Shown one piece after another: positions 1-11,095 of a DNA stretch of 64,000 nt. The position numbers were made by a program, and so were the translations under genes. The notes below the pieces were generated by a model. It saw only the letters and a list, made by a program, of their open reading frames with translations. It was not told the origin of the DNA and did no database searches. Source of the stretch: an uncultured Clostridia bacterium (lineage in GTDB: Bacteria > Bacillota > Clostridia > Christensenellales > Pumilibacteraceae); contig CAOJOK010000005.1 in assembly GCA_948440265.1 (NCBI GenBank), positions 16,171-80,170 of the forward strand. The letters run 5' to 3'. Positions within the stretch are counted from its first letter, which is position 1. Each line of letters opens with the position of its first letter.

Positions 1-752
1 GGGGCGGAATCATCTATCGCAAAAACGGCGAGCGGCTGAATCTGGCTCTGTGCCCTTATTTGACGGAATCGAGAAAGGGCGACCCGCCTGCGCAGGACTT
101 TGCGGCATATGTCTCGCAGATTTTAAACGCACGGGCGTCTGACGTGTTTTCCGACGACGGGTGCAATATTTTGGTGGCGCACCTGTTTATGTCGGGTTCG
201 CTGACGGGAGAGGAAAGAGAGCTCGGTTCGGCGAAAATGTTGCCGCTCTCGGTATTGCCGAAATGCGACTATACGGCACTGGGGCACATACACCGCCCGA
301 TGAAACTTGCCGATAACGTCTTTTACAGCGGAAGCATACTGAACTATGCGTTTGACGGACACGAAAAAAAGGAAGTCATTCTTTTCGATACGGTCACAAA
401 AGAGACCAAGCATATTCCGTTGACTTCGGGCAAAAAACTTATAACGGCAAAAGTAAACGGCTTCGAGTCCGCGCTCGACGCAATCGAGTCGGCAGGCGAC
501 AATTTTGTGAAAATCGTGTATGACTGCGCCGTACCGCTTTCGGCGTCGCAGACCGTACAGTTGGAGAAAGCGGGAAAACTCGTGCAGTTGGAGATAGTGC
601 CGCAGGGGGTAAAGCGGGAGGCTTCGCGTCGAGCGCATAAGAGTGCACAGGAACTTTTCGAAGAATATTACCGCAGTTTGAACGGCGGTGAAAACGCTCC
701 CGAAGATTTGGTGGCGGAATTCCTTTCGCTTTTCGAAAAGGAGGAAGTATGA
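1..752 (+). CDS. sbcD: Exonuclease SbcCD subunit D, C-terminal part (5' end outside window)
   Basis: Frame is open from position 3; contains CDYTALGHIHRPMKL...YSGSILNYAFDGHEKKEV; stop overlaps the sbcC start. Confidence 0.85.
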   Translation, partial: GGIIYRKNGERLNLALCPYLTESRKGDPPAQDFAAYVSQILNARASDVFSDDGCNILVAHLFMSGSLTGEERELGSAKMLPLSVLPKCDYTALGHIHRPMKLADNVFYSGSILNYAFDGHEKKEVILFDTVTKETKHIPLTSGKKLITAKVNGFESALDAIESAGDNFVKIVYDCAVPLSASQTVQLEKAGKLVQLEIVPQGVKREASRRAHKSAQELFEEYYRSLNGGENAPEDLVAEFLSLFEKEEV

Positions 753-3079
753 AACCGTTAAGACTGACAATCGAAAACATAAAGAGCTTTACGGAAAGAC
801 AGACCGTAGATTTCACGACATTGGAAAAGAGCAGAATTTTTGTTATATGCGGTGTGACGGGCGCAGGCAAGACCACGGTTTTGGACAGTATCGTGCTGGC
901 GCTGTACGGCAATAAGAGCGACGGACTCAAGATTGACGAGTATGTCAATATAAAGAGCGAAAAGGGTTATATCGAATTCGATTTCGAAGTTTTTGTCGGC
1001 GGCGAAAACAAATCTTACCGTGTGACGAGAACGTTCTATCGTACAAAAAACAGAAGCAGTAAAGCACAGCTTATAGACCTTGACACGCAAACGGTTTTGT
1101 GCGAAGGCGGAGATAAGGTTACGGCGCAAGTCAGAGAACTGATAGGACTGAACGAAGAAAATTTCACAAAGGTAATCGTATTGCAGCAGGGCAAGTACGG
1201 AGAGTTTTTGAAAGCCACTCGAAAGGACAGAACGGAGCTGGTGGGCAATCTTTTCAAGTTGGAAAAATACCGCGATTTATATAAAAGAGCGTCTGCCGAA
1301 AAGAGCGAAGTGCAAGCGGAAATCGACGCTCTCGACGACTATCTCGACGGCAAAAAAGAATTGACGGCGGCGGCAATCGCCGAGAAAAACAAGAACTTGA
1401 AAGCTACGGCGAAAGCGGAAAAGGAGCTGAATAAGACGATAGCCGACTTGAAAAAAACCGCCGACGCTTTCAGTCGCGCTTCCGTTGCCTATGCCGATTA
1501 CGAGAAGTCGCTTACATCCTTGAAAAAGGCGGAAGAAACGCTGAAAGAGAAAGTCGGAGCGTTGACCGAGTTCGAGAAAAACAGCTTGCAGAATGGAGAT
1601 GATGACGCCAAATCGAATGTTTACATAGAAAAAATATCGCAGGCGAAGATAAAACTCGGTATGATTGAAGGGCGGAAAGAGAATGTTTCGCGCTTTATAA
1701 AGCTGGGTATCGACTTGAAAGACAAGCGCGAAGAATACAGAAAGGAACGTGAAAAATTCGAAAAAGAAAAAGCCGAGCACGATAAGCTTAAAGACAGAGA
1801 AAAATCCGCCGCCGAGCAAATCGCAAAGTTGAGAGCGTCGGCGGAAAGCTGCGGGATTGTCATAGAAAACAATGCGTCGAGTGCGGACATTCAGCAGATG
1901 ATAGGAAGTCACCGTCTTATGAATGCGGCGGCGGCAATTAAATTGCAGTTAAAGGACGGAGAAGAATGTCCCGTCTGCGGCGGCGCCGTTTGTGAAGACA
2001 GGGGAGCAAAGATAGACGAAAATTTCGAAAAGTGCGACAAAGTGCTTTTAGAGCTTGCGAAAAAGGCGGCGGAAAGAGAGGAAACGGAAAGACAGCTTTC
2101 GCGCTTTCATTTGGACAAATCGAGCGAACTGCTGCAAAATCTCGAAGAAGCGGGTCGGACGTTGAAAGAGGATTACGACAAGTTATCCGAACAGCTCGAC
2201 GGGCTTACCGATAACGATAAATACGAGAAAGCCTTGAGTGCGGCAGAAAAAGACGTTGCCGCTATGCAAAAGGAATACGACGAATTCAAAAAGAGCGTGG
2301 ACGAGAGAGAAAGCAATCATAAACGGCTTATTGCCGAGAAGTCGTCGGCGCTCGGCGCATACGAGTCTTGCGTTCGAAGTGCCGACGCGGTAAAGTGCGA
2401 GAAGCCGGATGAGAAAAAAATGAAAGAGTGCGAGCAGTCGCTGGAAGAAGCGGAGACGCAAAGAGATACGGTGCGCAATGAGATTAGCGTGCTTAAAATA
2501 GGTATCGAAGCCGACGAAAAAGAGCTTGCCGTCAAGAGAGTAAAGGAGAGCGCCAAACGCAGGCTTACGGCGCGTACGGACAGACTGGGTCAGCTTATGA
2601 AGATGTTTAAGGGCGACGCCTTTTTGCAGTTCATTTCGCAGGAGTACATAGAAGACTTTTGTGTCGACGCGTCCGAATATCTCTCGAGAATGTCGGGCGG
2701 CTGTTATACTCTCGGTTATGACGGAAACGACTTTTTCGTTATGGATTTCCGCGCCGGCAATCTCGAAAGGAGCGTCAAAACGCTGTCGGGCGGTGAGACG
2801 TTTTTGGCGTCGCTTTCGCTTGCCATAGCCGTATCGAGAAGTATCGCGGCAAAGAATACGTCGGGGCTTAAATTCGACTTTCTGTTTTTGGACGAAGGCT
2901 TCGGCACTCTGCACGAGGACGCGATAGGCGTGGTGGAAAGAGCGCTGCGCTCTTTGTCGAAAGAAACTCTGGTGGGCATTGTCACTCACCGCAATGAGTT
3001 GAGCGAGCTCATTCCCGACAAACTGGTTATTGAGAGCGCGACGGAATCGCAGGGCAGTAAAATAAAGGTTGTCGGCTAA
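749..3079 (+). CDS. sbcC: Exonuclease SbcCD subunit C (SMC-like ATPase)
   Basis: N-terminal CGVTGAGKTTVLDSI Walker A, coiled coil with CPVCGG hook, C-terminal LSGGETFLASLSLAIA and FLFLDEGFGTL. Confidence 0.92.
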   Translation: MKPLRLTIENIKSFTERQTVDFTTLEKSRIFVICGVTGAGKTTVLDSIVLALYGNKSDGLKIDEYVNIKSEKGYIEFDFEVFVGGENKSYRVTRTFYRTKNRSSKAQLIDLDTQTVLCEGGDKVTAQVRELIGLNEENFTKVIVLQQGKYGEFLKATRKDRTELVGNLFKLEKYRDLYKRASAEKSEVQAEIDALDDYLDGKKELTAAAIAEKNKNLKATAKAEKELNKTIADLKKTADAFSRASVAYADYEKSLTSLKKAEETLKEKVGALTEFEKNSLQNGDDDAKSNVYIEKISQAKIKLGMIEGRKENVSRFIKLGIDLKDKREEYRKEREKFEKEKAEHDKLKDREKSAAEQIAKLRASAESCGIVIENNASSADIQQMIGSHRLMNAAAAIKLQLKDGEECPVCGGAVCEDRGAKIDENFEKCDKVLLELAKKAAEREETERQLSRFHLDKSSELLQNLEEAGRTLKEDYDKLSEQLDGLTDNDKYEKALSAAEKDVAAMQKEYDEFKKSVDERESNHKRLIAEKSSALGAYESCVRSADAVKCEKPDEKKMKECEQSLEEAETQRDTVRNEISVLKIGIEADEKELAVKRVKESAKRRLTARTDRLGQLMKMFKGDAFLQFISQEYIEDFCVDASEYLSRMSGGCYTLGYDGNDFFVMDFRAGNLERSVKTLSGGETFLASLSLAIAVSRSIAAKNTSGLKFDFLFLDEGFGTLHEDAIGVVERALRSLSKETLVGIVTHRNELSELIPDKLVIESATESQGSKIKVVG

Positions 3080-3158
3080 ATCGCGATAACGGCGTCGAAA
3101 CGTTTGCGTTTGGCGAAAACAAGTGATATAATTTATATTAGGATATAAGGAGTTTTTT

Positions 3159-3428
3159 ATGAAGGCAATCGTAACGGTACTCGGTCACGACAGAGTGGGC
3201 ATAATTTCGGAGATAAGCAAGGAACTTGCCGCGCTTAAAGTGAACATAGAAGATATTTCGCAAACGCTTATGCAAAACTATTTCGTTATGATAATGATGA
3301 CCGACGTATCCGAAAGTCCGCAGACAATCGCCCAGATAAATGCCCGTCTCAAAGCCGTCGGCGAAAAAATCGGTCTGGACGTGAGAGTTCAGCACGAAGA
3401 CATTTTCAACTGTATGCACCGCATTTGA
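3159..3428 (+). CDS. ACT domain-containing protein (UPF0237-like)
   Basis: MKAIVTVLGHDRVGIISEISKELAALKVNIEDISQT; RBS aaggag. Confidence 0.85.
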   Translation: MKAIVTVLGHDRVGIISEISKELAALKVNIEDISQTLMQNYFVMIMMTDVSESPQTIAQINARLKAVGEKIGLDVRVQHEDIFNCMHRI

Positions 3429-3485
3429 AATCGGTGCGAGAAGGCGGCATTAAGAGAAATCAAGGCACGGGAGGTTTAAGGTCGG

Positions 3486-4829
3486 GTGCTGAATACAAGT
3501 GAAATATTCGAAACGGTCAGTATGATTGACTCGCAGAATCTCGATGTGAGAACGATAACGATGGCGTTATCGCTTTTCGATTGTATAGACACAAGCGCAA
3601 AAAAAACAGCCGACAAGGTGTATGAAAAGATTGTGCGCCGTGCGGGCAGACTGGTCGAAGTCGGCGAAAACATCGCCGCCGAATACGGCGTGCCTATTGT
3701 GAATAAGCGCGTGTCCGTCACGCCCGTCAGTTTGATAGGCGCGGCAAGCGGCGGTTATATCGAAATAGCCAAAGCAATGGACAGGGCGGCTTCCGCAACG
3801 GGCATAGACTTCATAGGCGGATACACCGCGCTCGTGCAGAAGGCTATGACGGACGGCGAGAAAGCGTTTTTGGATACCATTCCGGAAGCAATCGCAGGCA
3901 CGGACAAAGTCTGCTGTTCGGTCAATGTCGCGTCCACAAAGAGCGGTATAAATCTTGACGCGATAGGTATTATGGGCAAGAAAATCACCGAGCTTGCCCG
4001 CCTTTCGAACAGCTTCGGCTGCGGAAAGGTTGTGGTATTTGCCAATGCGGTGGAAGACAATCCGTTTATGGCAGGCGCGTTTAACGGCTGCGGAGAAGGC
4101 GACGCCGTCATAAACGTCGGCGTATCCGGACCGGGCGTTGTAAAGTGCGCGCTGGAAAAAGTCAAGGACGCGGATATAACCGCGGTTGCCGAAACGGTGA
4201 AAAAGACGGCGTTTAAGATTACGCGAGTGGGACAGCTTGTCGCACGCGAAGCGGCGAAGCGCCTTCAAGCGGGATTCGGCATAGTCGACCTGTCGCTTGC
4301 GCCCACTCCGAAAATCGGCGATTCCGTGGCGCATATTCTGGAAGAAATGGGTCTGGAAAGCGTCGGCGCGGCAGGAACGACGGCTTGTCTGGCACTCTTG
4401 AACGACGCCGTCAAAAAGGGCGGCATAATGGCGTCCGACTCGGTCGGCGGTCTGTCGGGCGCGTTCATACCGGTGTCCGAAGACATAGGAATGATAAATG
4501 CCGTAAGGAAAAAAGCGCTGTCCATTGAAAAGCTGGAAGCTATGACGGCGGTGTGTTCGGTGGGACTGGATATGATTGCCGTTCCCGGAGATACGAGCGC
4601 GGAAGTCATATCGGCGATTATTGCCGACGAGTGCGCTATCGGCGTTGTGAACAATAAGACGACGGCAGTCAGAATAATTCCCGCTATCGGCAAAAAAGTG
4701 GGAGACGAAATAGATTTCGGCGGACTTTTGGGAACGGCGCCCGTTATGAGCGTCAGCGCGTATTCGCCCGCAAAGTTCATAAACCGCGGCGGACATATTC
4801 CGGCGCCGCTGCACAGCAATAAGAATTGA
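3486..4829 (+). CDS. UPF0210 / DUF711 family protein
   Basis: Follows the ACT-domain gene as is typical for this pair; [33 protein letters not shown]. Confidence 0.8.
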   Translation: MLNTSEIFETVSMIDSQNLDVRTITMALSLFDCIDTSAKKTADKVYEKIVRRAGRLVEVGENIAAEYGVPIVNKRVSVTPVSLIGAASGGYIEIAKAMDRAASATGIDFIGGYTALVQKAMTDGEKAFLDTIPEAIAGTDKVCCSVNVASTKSGINLDAIGIMGKKITELARLSNSFGCGKVVVFANAVEDNPFMAGAFNGCGEGDAVINVGVSGPGVVKCALEKVKDADITAVAETVKKTAFKITRVGQLVAREAAKRLQAGFGIVDLSLAPTPKIGDSVAHILEEMGLESVGAAGTTACLALLNDAVKKGGIMASDSVGGLSGAFIPVSEDIGMINAVRKKALSIEKLEAMTAVCSVGLDMIAVPGDTSAEVISAIIADECAIGVVNNKTTAVRIIPAIGKKVGDEIDFGGLLGTAPVMSVSAYSPAKFINRGGHIPAPLHSNKN

Positions 4830-4869
4830 CGAAAATAATATAAAACGAAAACAAGGAGGCTTTACATAA

Positions 4870-6639
4870 ATGAAAAGAAGCGAAGTCAAGATTGAAGACA
4901 AATGGAAACTGGAAGATATTTACGAGTCCGACGTTAAGTGGGAAGAGGAGTACAACGAGCTTGCAAAAGACGTAAGCAAGCCGCAGGAATACCGCGGCAG
5001 GCTTAACGATAAAGCTACTCTCAAAGAGTTTTTGGTTCTTGTGGATACTCTTTCTTTGAAAGCGGAGAGATTATACGGCTATGCGCATATGCGTAAAGAC
5101 GAAGACGTGTCCAACGACAAGTATGTCGGTATGTCGGACAGAGCTATGTCGCTGTATATCGCGCTTTCTTCGTCGCTTGCATTTATGGAGCCGGAGCTTT
5201 CCGCTTTGCCCGAAGAAACGCTGAAAGAATTTGTCGCCGCCGCGGAGCTTAAAAATTACTCCTATATGCTCAAACAGATTCTGCGCGTCAAAGCGCACAT
5301 TCTCGGCGAAGAAGGCGAGAAACTTTTGGCAATGGCGCAGGAGAGTCTCGGTTACTTCCAAAACACGTTCGCCGCAATCGACAATGTCGATTTGCCCTTG
5401 CCGAAAGTAAAAGGGGAAGACGGTAAAAAGATTCAACTTACGCACGGAACATATTCCTATCTGCTTTCGTCCAAAGACAGAGAAGTCAGAAAAGGCGCTT
5501 TCAAAGGTATGTACGGAGCCGTAAAGAGTCTCATAAATACGATTGCGTCCAATTATACGGGCTCGGTCAAGCACGACAATTTCTATGCCCGTGCGCGCGG
5601 TTTTTCTTCTCCGCTCGAACAGGCGCTCTATATGGGAGATATACCGACTGCGGTTTACGACAACTTGATTAAACACGTGTCCGACAATCTTTCCGTCGTG
5701 CACGACTATGTCCGCTATCGCAAGCAGCAGCTCGGCGGAGAACTCAATATGTACGATATGTATGTGTCGCTCGTGGAAGGCGCCGATTTGTCGCTCGACT
5801 TCGAAGAAGCTTTCGAGCTGGTCAAAAAAGGCTTGAAGCCGCTCGGTGAAGACTATCAAAAGCTGTTGTGCAGAGCGCGCAGCGAGCGTTGGATGGATGT
5901 GTACGAAACGGATAACAAGCGCAGCGGCGCTTATCAGTCGGGCTGCTATGGCACGCACCCGTTTGTGCTTTTGAACTATTCTCGCACCACGCACGACGTA
6001 TTCACGATTGCGCACGAACTCGGACACGCAATGCACTCGCATTATTCCGACTCCGCTCTGCCGTATTCGCAGGCAGGCTATGCGATTTTCGTCGCCGAAG
6101 TCGCGTCGACCGTAAACGAAGTATTGCTCCTGAAGTATCTTTTGAAAGAGACCAAAGACGTCAAACTCAAAAAATTCCTTTTGAGCTATTATCTCGATAT
6201 GTTCCGCACGACGCTTTTCCGTCAGACTATGTTTGCGGAGTTTGAAAAGAACGCGCACGAAATGGATTTGAACGGTCAGCCGCTTACTCCCGCGTCGCTT
6301 TCCGATATGTACTATGAACTGAATAAGAAGTATTACGGCGACGGAGTTACGCACAACGACGAGATAAGATACGAATGGGCGAGAATACCGCATTTCTATA
6401 CCGCGTTCTATGTCTACAAGTATGCGACTGGTATTACCAGTGCGGTCAATATAGCGAACGGTATTTTAAAGGACGGCAAAAACGTCGATAATTACAAGAA
6501 ATTCCTTTCCGCAGGCGGCACAGATTCCCCGTATGAGATTTTGAAGATTGCAGGTGTGGACTTAAAGACGGCACAGCCCTATGAAGTGGCTATGAAGGAA
6601 TTTGCCGATACTTTGGCGCAACTGAAAGAGTTGAAATAA
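4870..6639 (+). CDS. pepF: Oligoendopeptidase F (M3 family)
   Basis: HELGHAMHSHYSD zinc motif; full-length M3 architecture. Confidence 0.92.
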   Translation: MKRSEVKIEDKWKLEDIYESDVKWEEEYNELAKDVSKPQEYRGRLNDKATLKEFLVLVDTLSLKAERLYGYAHMRKDEDVSNDKYVGMSDRAMSLYIALSSSLAFMEPELSALPEETLKEFVAAAELKNYSYMLKQILRVKAHILGEEGEKLLAMAQESLGYFQNTFAAIDNVDLPLPKVKGEDGKKIQLTHGTYSYLLSSKDREVRKGAFKGMYGAVKSLINTIASNYTGSVKHDNFYARARGFSSPLEQALYMGDIPTAVYDNLIKHVSDNLSVVHDYVRYRKQQLGGELNMYDMYVSLVEGADLSLDFEEAFELVKKGLKPLGEDYQKLLCRARSERWMDVYETDNKRSGAYQSGCYGTHPFVLLNYSRTTHDVFTIAHELGHAMHSHYSDSALPYSQAGYAIFVAEVASTVNEVLLLKYLLKETKDVKLKKFLLSYYLDMFRTTLFRQTMFAEFEKNAHEMDLNGQPLTPASLSDMYYELNKKYYGDGVTHNDEIRYEWARIPHFYTAFYVYKYATGITSAVNIANGILKDGKNVDNYKKFLSAGGTDSPYEILKIAGVDLKTAQPYEVAMKEFADTLAQLKELK

Positions 6640-6662
6640 AAGATTTTAAGGCAGGTGTTCTT

Positions 6663-7610
6663 TTGAAAAAGGCAGGTAAAATTCTGATAGTCGCGCTTTT
6701 GTCGCTGTTGATTTCGTGTATATTCGTCGGTTGCGGAGCGGCAGGCGTAGACCTTGTTTCTTATTCCGACGGAAGTCTCTATCATTACGAGTTGAGCATA
6801 TCCGTAAAAACGGAGAAACGCGACGAGATTCAGCGCACGGCGGCGTTTAGACCTTACACGTCCGAGAGATGGACGATTTCCGATTGGGTGAGAGTTTTGA
6901 CCGAGAATATGCGGTTCCAAGACGAGTCGCGTTTCGAGTATGTTTCCGAAACCACTGCGGACGGCTATTTCATTATGAATTACGAGCGCGTGTTCGACCC
7001 TTCTTTTTACGACGATGAAGAAGACGACGAACCCGACGAAAATTATAAGGTGGAGCGCAAAAACTATTTTTACGTTTATGAAACCGTGGTCACCGTGTCC
7101 AATCCCTTCAACGGATACCGCTCGGATTACGAGAACGCCAAGGACGGCGACGGCACGCTTATGAGCGCGGTAAAATACGGCTTAAAGTTTAATATGGGAA
7201 ACAGTACCGTAACTGTTTTGCCTGCGCTTACCGAAGCTTTTCCGGCATTGGAAGGCGCAAAGCTTGATTTGCTTACGTTGAGTTACAGTATCCCCGCAAG
7301 CAAATTAGGCTCATCTTCGGGCGAGACCGTGAAAATAAAAAATTCCGAATTCTACCGTTTCGAAAGAGCTTTCGACGAAGAAGAAATGACGATGACATAC
7401 AGCTATATCACGCCCAACGCTTACGGCTGGTATATAACCATAATCGTGATAGGTGCGGCTGTGGTCGGCGCGATACTGCTTGTAACAATGAAAAAGAAGA
7501 AGAAAGTCAAGCCGAGCGATACGGATATGTTCCCGTATGACCCGTTTGACGACAGCAAGAATAAAAACAATTTGCCGAGCGGCTATAACGACGGCGGATT
7601 CAAATTCTAA
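6663..7610 (+). CDS. Putative lipoprotein with C-terminal TM segment
   Basis: Signal peptide with lipobox-like FVGC; C-terminal WYITIIVIGAAVVGAILLVTMKKKKK. Confidence 0.6.
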   Translation: MKKAGKILIVALLSLLISCIFVGCGAAGVDLVSYSDGSLYHYELSISVKTEKRDEIQRTAAFRPYTSERWTISDWVRVLTENMRFQDESRFEYVSETTADGYFIMNYERVFDPSFYDDEEDDEPDENYKVERKNYFYVYETVVTVSNPFNGYRSDYENAKDGDGTLMSAVKYGLKFNMGNSTVTVLPALTEAFPALEGAKLDLLTLSYSIPASKLGSSSGETVKIKNSEFYRFERAFDEEEMTMTYSYITPNAYGWYITIIVIGAAVVGAILLVTMKKKKKVKPSDTDMFPYDPFDDSKNKNNLPSGYNDGGFKF

Positions 7611-7626
7611 TATTAACGGAGATAAA

Positions 7627-9453
7627 ATGGCAAACGTACAGATAAGAAACGTCGCTATAATAGCGCACGTCGACCACGGTAAAACAACGCTTGTGGACCA
7701 GATGCTGAAACAGGGCGGAGCTTTCCGTTCCAATCAGGTGGTGGCAGAGCGTGTTATGGATTCAAACGACTTGGAACGCGAGCGCGGCATAACCATACTT
7801 GCAAAGAACACGTCGGTCAAATACGGCAACTATAAGATAAATGTCGTCGACACCCCGGGACACGCGGATTTCGGCGGCGAAGTGGAGCGCATACTCAAAA
7901 TGGTTAACGGCGTTGTTCTGCTTGTAGACGCATACGAAGGGACTATGCCGCAGACGCGCTTTGTTTTGAGCAAGGCATTGGAACTCAAACATAAGGTTAT
8001 AATCGCCGTCAATAAGACCGACCGCCCCGACGCCCGCGTCAAAGAAGTCGTGGACGAAGTTTTGGAGCTTTTGATGGAATTGAACGCTACGGACGAACAG
8101 CTCGACAGCCCGATTGTCTATTGCAGCGGCAGAAACGGTACGGCGTCGCTGACGCAGGGCGAACAGGGCGAAGACTTGATTCCCCTTTTCGAAACGATAG
8201 TGCGGCATATACCCGCGCCGCCGTGCGATACGGAAGCGCCCGTACAGCTCTTGATTTCCGCACTCGATTATTCCGATTATGTGGGCGCGATAGGCATAGG
8301 CAGAATAGAACGCGGCGTATTGAAACAGAATATGCCGATTGCCGTTTGCAACTATCATAACGACAGCGGAACGACCCGTGCGAAAGTTACGAATATTTAC
8401 ACGTTCGAGGGACTGAACCGCATAGCTTGCGATAGAGCGGAAGCAGGAGATATAGTCTGCGTTTCGGGCGTGGAAGGCGTTACGATAGGAGATACGCTGT
8501 GCGACATTTCCGCAGTGGAGCCGATAGAGTTTCCCAAGATTTCGGAGCCGTCAGTGGAAATGACTTTTTCCGTCAACGACAGCCCTTTTGCGGGAAAGGA
8601 AGGCAAGTTTGTCACCAGCCGTCATTTGCGCGCTAGACTGCAAAAAGAAACGGTGCGCGACGTATCTCTGCGCGTGACCGAAGCCGATACTTCGGAATCT
8701 TTCGTCGTGTGCGGCAGGGGCGAAATGCACTTGTCCATACTCATCGAAAATATGAGACGCGAGGGCTATGAATTTCAGGTTTCTATGCCCAAAGTGCTCT
8801 ATAAAGAAGAAGACGGCGTTAAATACGAACCGATAGACAAACTCATAGTCGACGTGCCCGAGGAGAGCGTCGGCACCGTTATGGAAAAGATGGGCGTGAG
8901 AAAGGGCGAACTCGTCACAATGACGCCTGTCGGCGGCAGAATGAAAATGGAGTTTTCCGTGCCGTCACGCGGATTGTTCGGATATAAGTCGGAGTTTCTT
9001 ACGGATACGAAGGGCGAAGGCGTTATGACGTCGGCTTTCGATAAGTATGACGTTTACCGCGGCGAAATCGAACGCCGCCCGTTCGGCTCGCTTATAGCGC
9101 ACGAAACGGGAGAGTCCATAACGTACGGACTTTTCAACGCGCAGGAGCGCGGCAACCTGTTTATCGGTGCAGGCGTCGCGGTATATAACGGAATGATTGT
9201 CGGCGAAAATCCCAAGGGCGACGATATAGTCGTAAACGTTTGCAAGAGAAAGAATTTGACCAATACGCGCGCGTCGGGAAGCGACGACGCTTTGAGACTT
9301 GTTCCTTATAAAGTTATGAGTTTGGAGCAGTGTCTGGAATTTATAGCGGACGACGAACTTTTGGAAGTGACGCCCAAGTCCTTGCGAATGAGAAAGAAGA
9401 TTCTGAATGCGGAATTGCGCGCCAAAGCGGCGGCAAGGGCGAAAGGATTATAA
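7627..9453 (+). CDS. typA: Translational GTPase TypA/BipA
   Basis: MANVQIRNVAIIAHVDHGKTTLVDQML; RERGITILAKNTSV; RBS upstream of ATG 7627 (ORF track extends upstream). Confidence 0.93.
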   Translation: MANVQIRNVAIIAHVDHGKTTLVDQMLKQGGAFRSNQVVAERVMDSNDLERERGITILAKNTSVKYGNYKINVVDTPGHADFGGEVERILKMVNGVVLLVDAYEGTMPQTRFVLSKALELKHKVIIAVNKTDRPDARVKEVVDEVLELLMELNATDEQLDSPIVYCSGRNGTASLTQGEQGEDLIPLFETIVRHIPAPPCDTEAPVQLLISALDYSDYVGAIGIGRIERGVLKQNMPIAVCNYHNDSGTTRAKVTNIYTFEGLNRIACDRAEAGDIVCVSGVEGVTIGDTLCDISAVEPIEFPKISEPSVEMTFSVNDSPFAGKEGKFVTSRHLRARLQKETVRDVSLRVTEADTSESFVVCGRGEMHLSILIENMRREGYEFQVSMPKVLYKEEDGVKYEPIDKLIVDVPEESVGTVMEKMGVRKGELVTMTPVGGRMKMEFSVPSRGLFGYKSEFLTDTKGEGVMTSAFDKYDVYRGEIERRPFGSLIAHETGESITYGLFNAQERGNLFIGAGVAVYNGMIVGENPKGDDIVVNVCKRKNLTNTRASGSDDALRLVPYKVMSLEQCLEFIADDELLEVTPKSLRMRKKILNAELRAKAAARAKGL

Positions 9454-9498
9454 GCCGCGACTTAAAAAGATGTACTACGGTTAAATCAGGAGGTTTCT

Positions 9499-11043
9499 AT
9501 GCCGACGAAAAAAGAGGACGTAAATAAAAATCATCCCAACTTGAAAGCGAGAGAGATGCCAAAACACATTGCCGCGGAAAAAGCGGTTCTTTGTTGCATA
9601 CTCGTCGACGACAAGGCGGCGCAGGAAATCTTTCCGATGCTGGAACCGGAAGACTTTTACTTGCGTGCGCACAACACGATTTACGACGCAATGCGCACGG
9701 TGGCATATCGCAACGCGCCCGTCGATTTGGTGACGCTCGTACAGCAGCTCGAAGAAATGGGCGAGCTCGATAACTGCGGCGGCGTGGCGTATCTCACGGA
9801 TATCGCAGGCGAAATGCCGTCTGCGGCAAATTTCAAACACTATGTCGGCATAGTCAAAAAGAATGCCAAACTGCGTAAAATAATCGCGACGGGCAATAAA
9901 ATGATAGACATCGCCTATACGGGCGACCCCGATGACGAAGCTTTGAACATAGCCGAAAAGGAAATATTCGATTTGTCGGGCGAGAACGACAGCGGCGAAA
10001 TGAAGGACATAAAAGTCGCGACGAACAGCGTGCTGGACAATCTGGAAAAACTTGCGGCAGACCCGAAATCTATGCGCGGCATACCCACGGGTTTTGCATC
10101 TTTGAACAGACGTTTAAACGGCTTGCAGCGCAGTGACTTGATACTGATTGCCGCCCGTCCCGGACAGGGTAAGACGAGTATCGGTATGAACATAATACAG
10201 AACGTGGCGTTAAACAGGGAAAGGCGCACGGAATCGGGAAATGTCAAACCTTATGTCTGCGCGGTCTTTTCTTTGGAAATGCCTGCCGAACAGTTGGTAA
10301 AGCGTATGCTGTGCTCGGTGGCGAAAGTGGATATGACGAGAGTGAACGCAGGCACATTGGAAGCCGCGGAGTGGAAACGCCTTGCCGAAGCCAAAGCTCG
10401 GCTGGACAAGTCGAAGATATACATATTCGACTCGGCGCAGACCACCCCTATGGAGCTGCTGTCGCGTTGCAGACGGTTGAAGCGCGAACAGGGTCTCGAC
10501 GTCGTTATGGTGGACTATTTGCAATTGATGACGACGGGCAAGCGCGTGGAAAGCCGTCAGCTGGAAATAAGCGAAATAACGCGTACTATGAAAATAGCCG
10601 CGCGCGAACTCGACGTGCCCATTCTGCTTCTTTCGCAGATGTCGCGTGAAGTGGAAAAGCGCACCAACCGCCGTCCGCAAATGTCGGACTTGAGAGAGTC
10701 GGGCGCGATAGAGCAGGACGCGGATATCATTATGTTCATATACCGCGAACACGATATGACGGATACGTCGGTGGACGCCGCGGTGCGAGACAAAGTGGAA
10801 CTGATAATCGCAAAGCACAGAAACGGCGAGCCGGGTTCTGTGGAAATGCGCTGGGTGGGCAAATACATCAGCTTTGTCGACGTGGATAACAGCAAAGCCA
10901 CCGCGCAATTGGAAAAGTCCGCGCCGCCCGTGGATAGAGCGGGTAACTTCGACGGTGCGGAAGAAGTGGCGCCCAAAGAGCGTACGGCGGCGGATATACT
11001 CTCCGGCGGCGACGACGGGGACGACGGCGGTTTGGGTTATTAA
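9499..11043 (+). CDS. dnaB: Replicative DNA helicase DnaB
   Basis: LILIAARPGQGKTSIGMN, VVMVDYLQLM, LLSQMSREVEKR. Confidence 0.93.
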   Translation: MPTKKEDVNKNHPNLKAREMPKHIAAEKAVLCCILVDDKAAQEIFPMLEPEDFYLRAHNTIYDAMRTVAYRNAPVDLVTLVQQLEEMGELDNCGGVAYLTDIAGEMPSAANFKHYVGIVKKNAKLRKIIATGNKMIDIAYTGDPDDEALNIAEKEIFDLSGENDSGEMKDIKVATNSVLDNLEKLAADPKSMRGIPTGFASLNRRLNGLQRSDLILIAARPGQGKTSIGMNIIQNVALNRERRTESGNVKPYVCAVFSLEMPAEQLVKRMLCSVAKVDMTRVNAGTLEAAEWKRLAEAKARLDKSKIYIFDSAQTTPMELLSRCRRLKREQGLDVVMVDYLQLMTTGKRVESRQLEISEITRTMKIAARELDVPILLLSQMSREVEKRTNRRPQMSDLRESGAIEQDADIIMFIYREHDMTDTSVDAAVRDKVELIIAKHRNGEPGSVEMRWVGKYISFVDVDNSKATAQLEKSAPPVDRAGNFDGAEEVAPKERTAADILSGGDDGDDGGLGY

Positions 11044-11095
11044 GCAGGGAGTCCGAGAGTAATGTCGAGGGAATAATTATTCGAGGAAAGAGATT

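Noticed and set aside
3567-4901. 444-aa minus-strand ORF opposite the UPF0210 gene (also 5071-6393, 23180-24760, 16332-17291)
   Set aside because: Same shadow-ORF pattern opposite well-supported CDSs.
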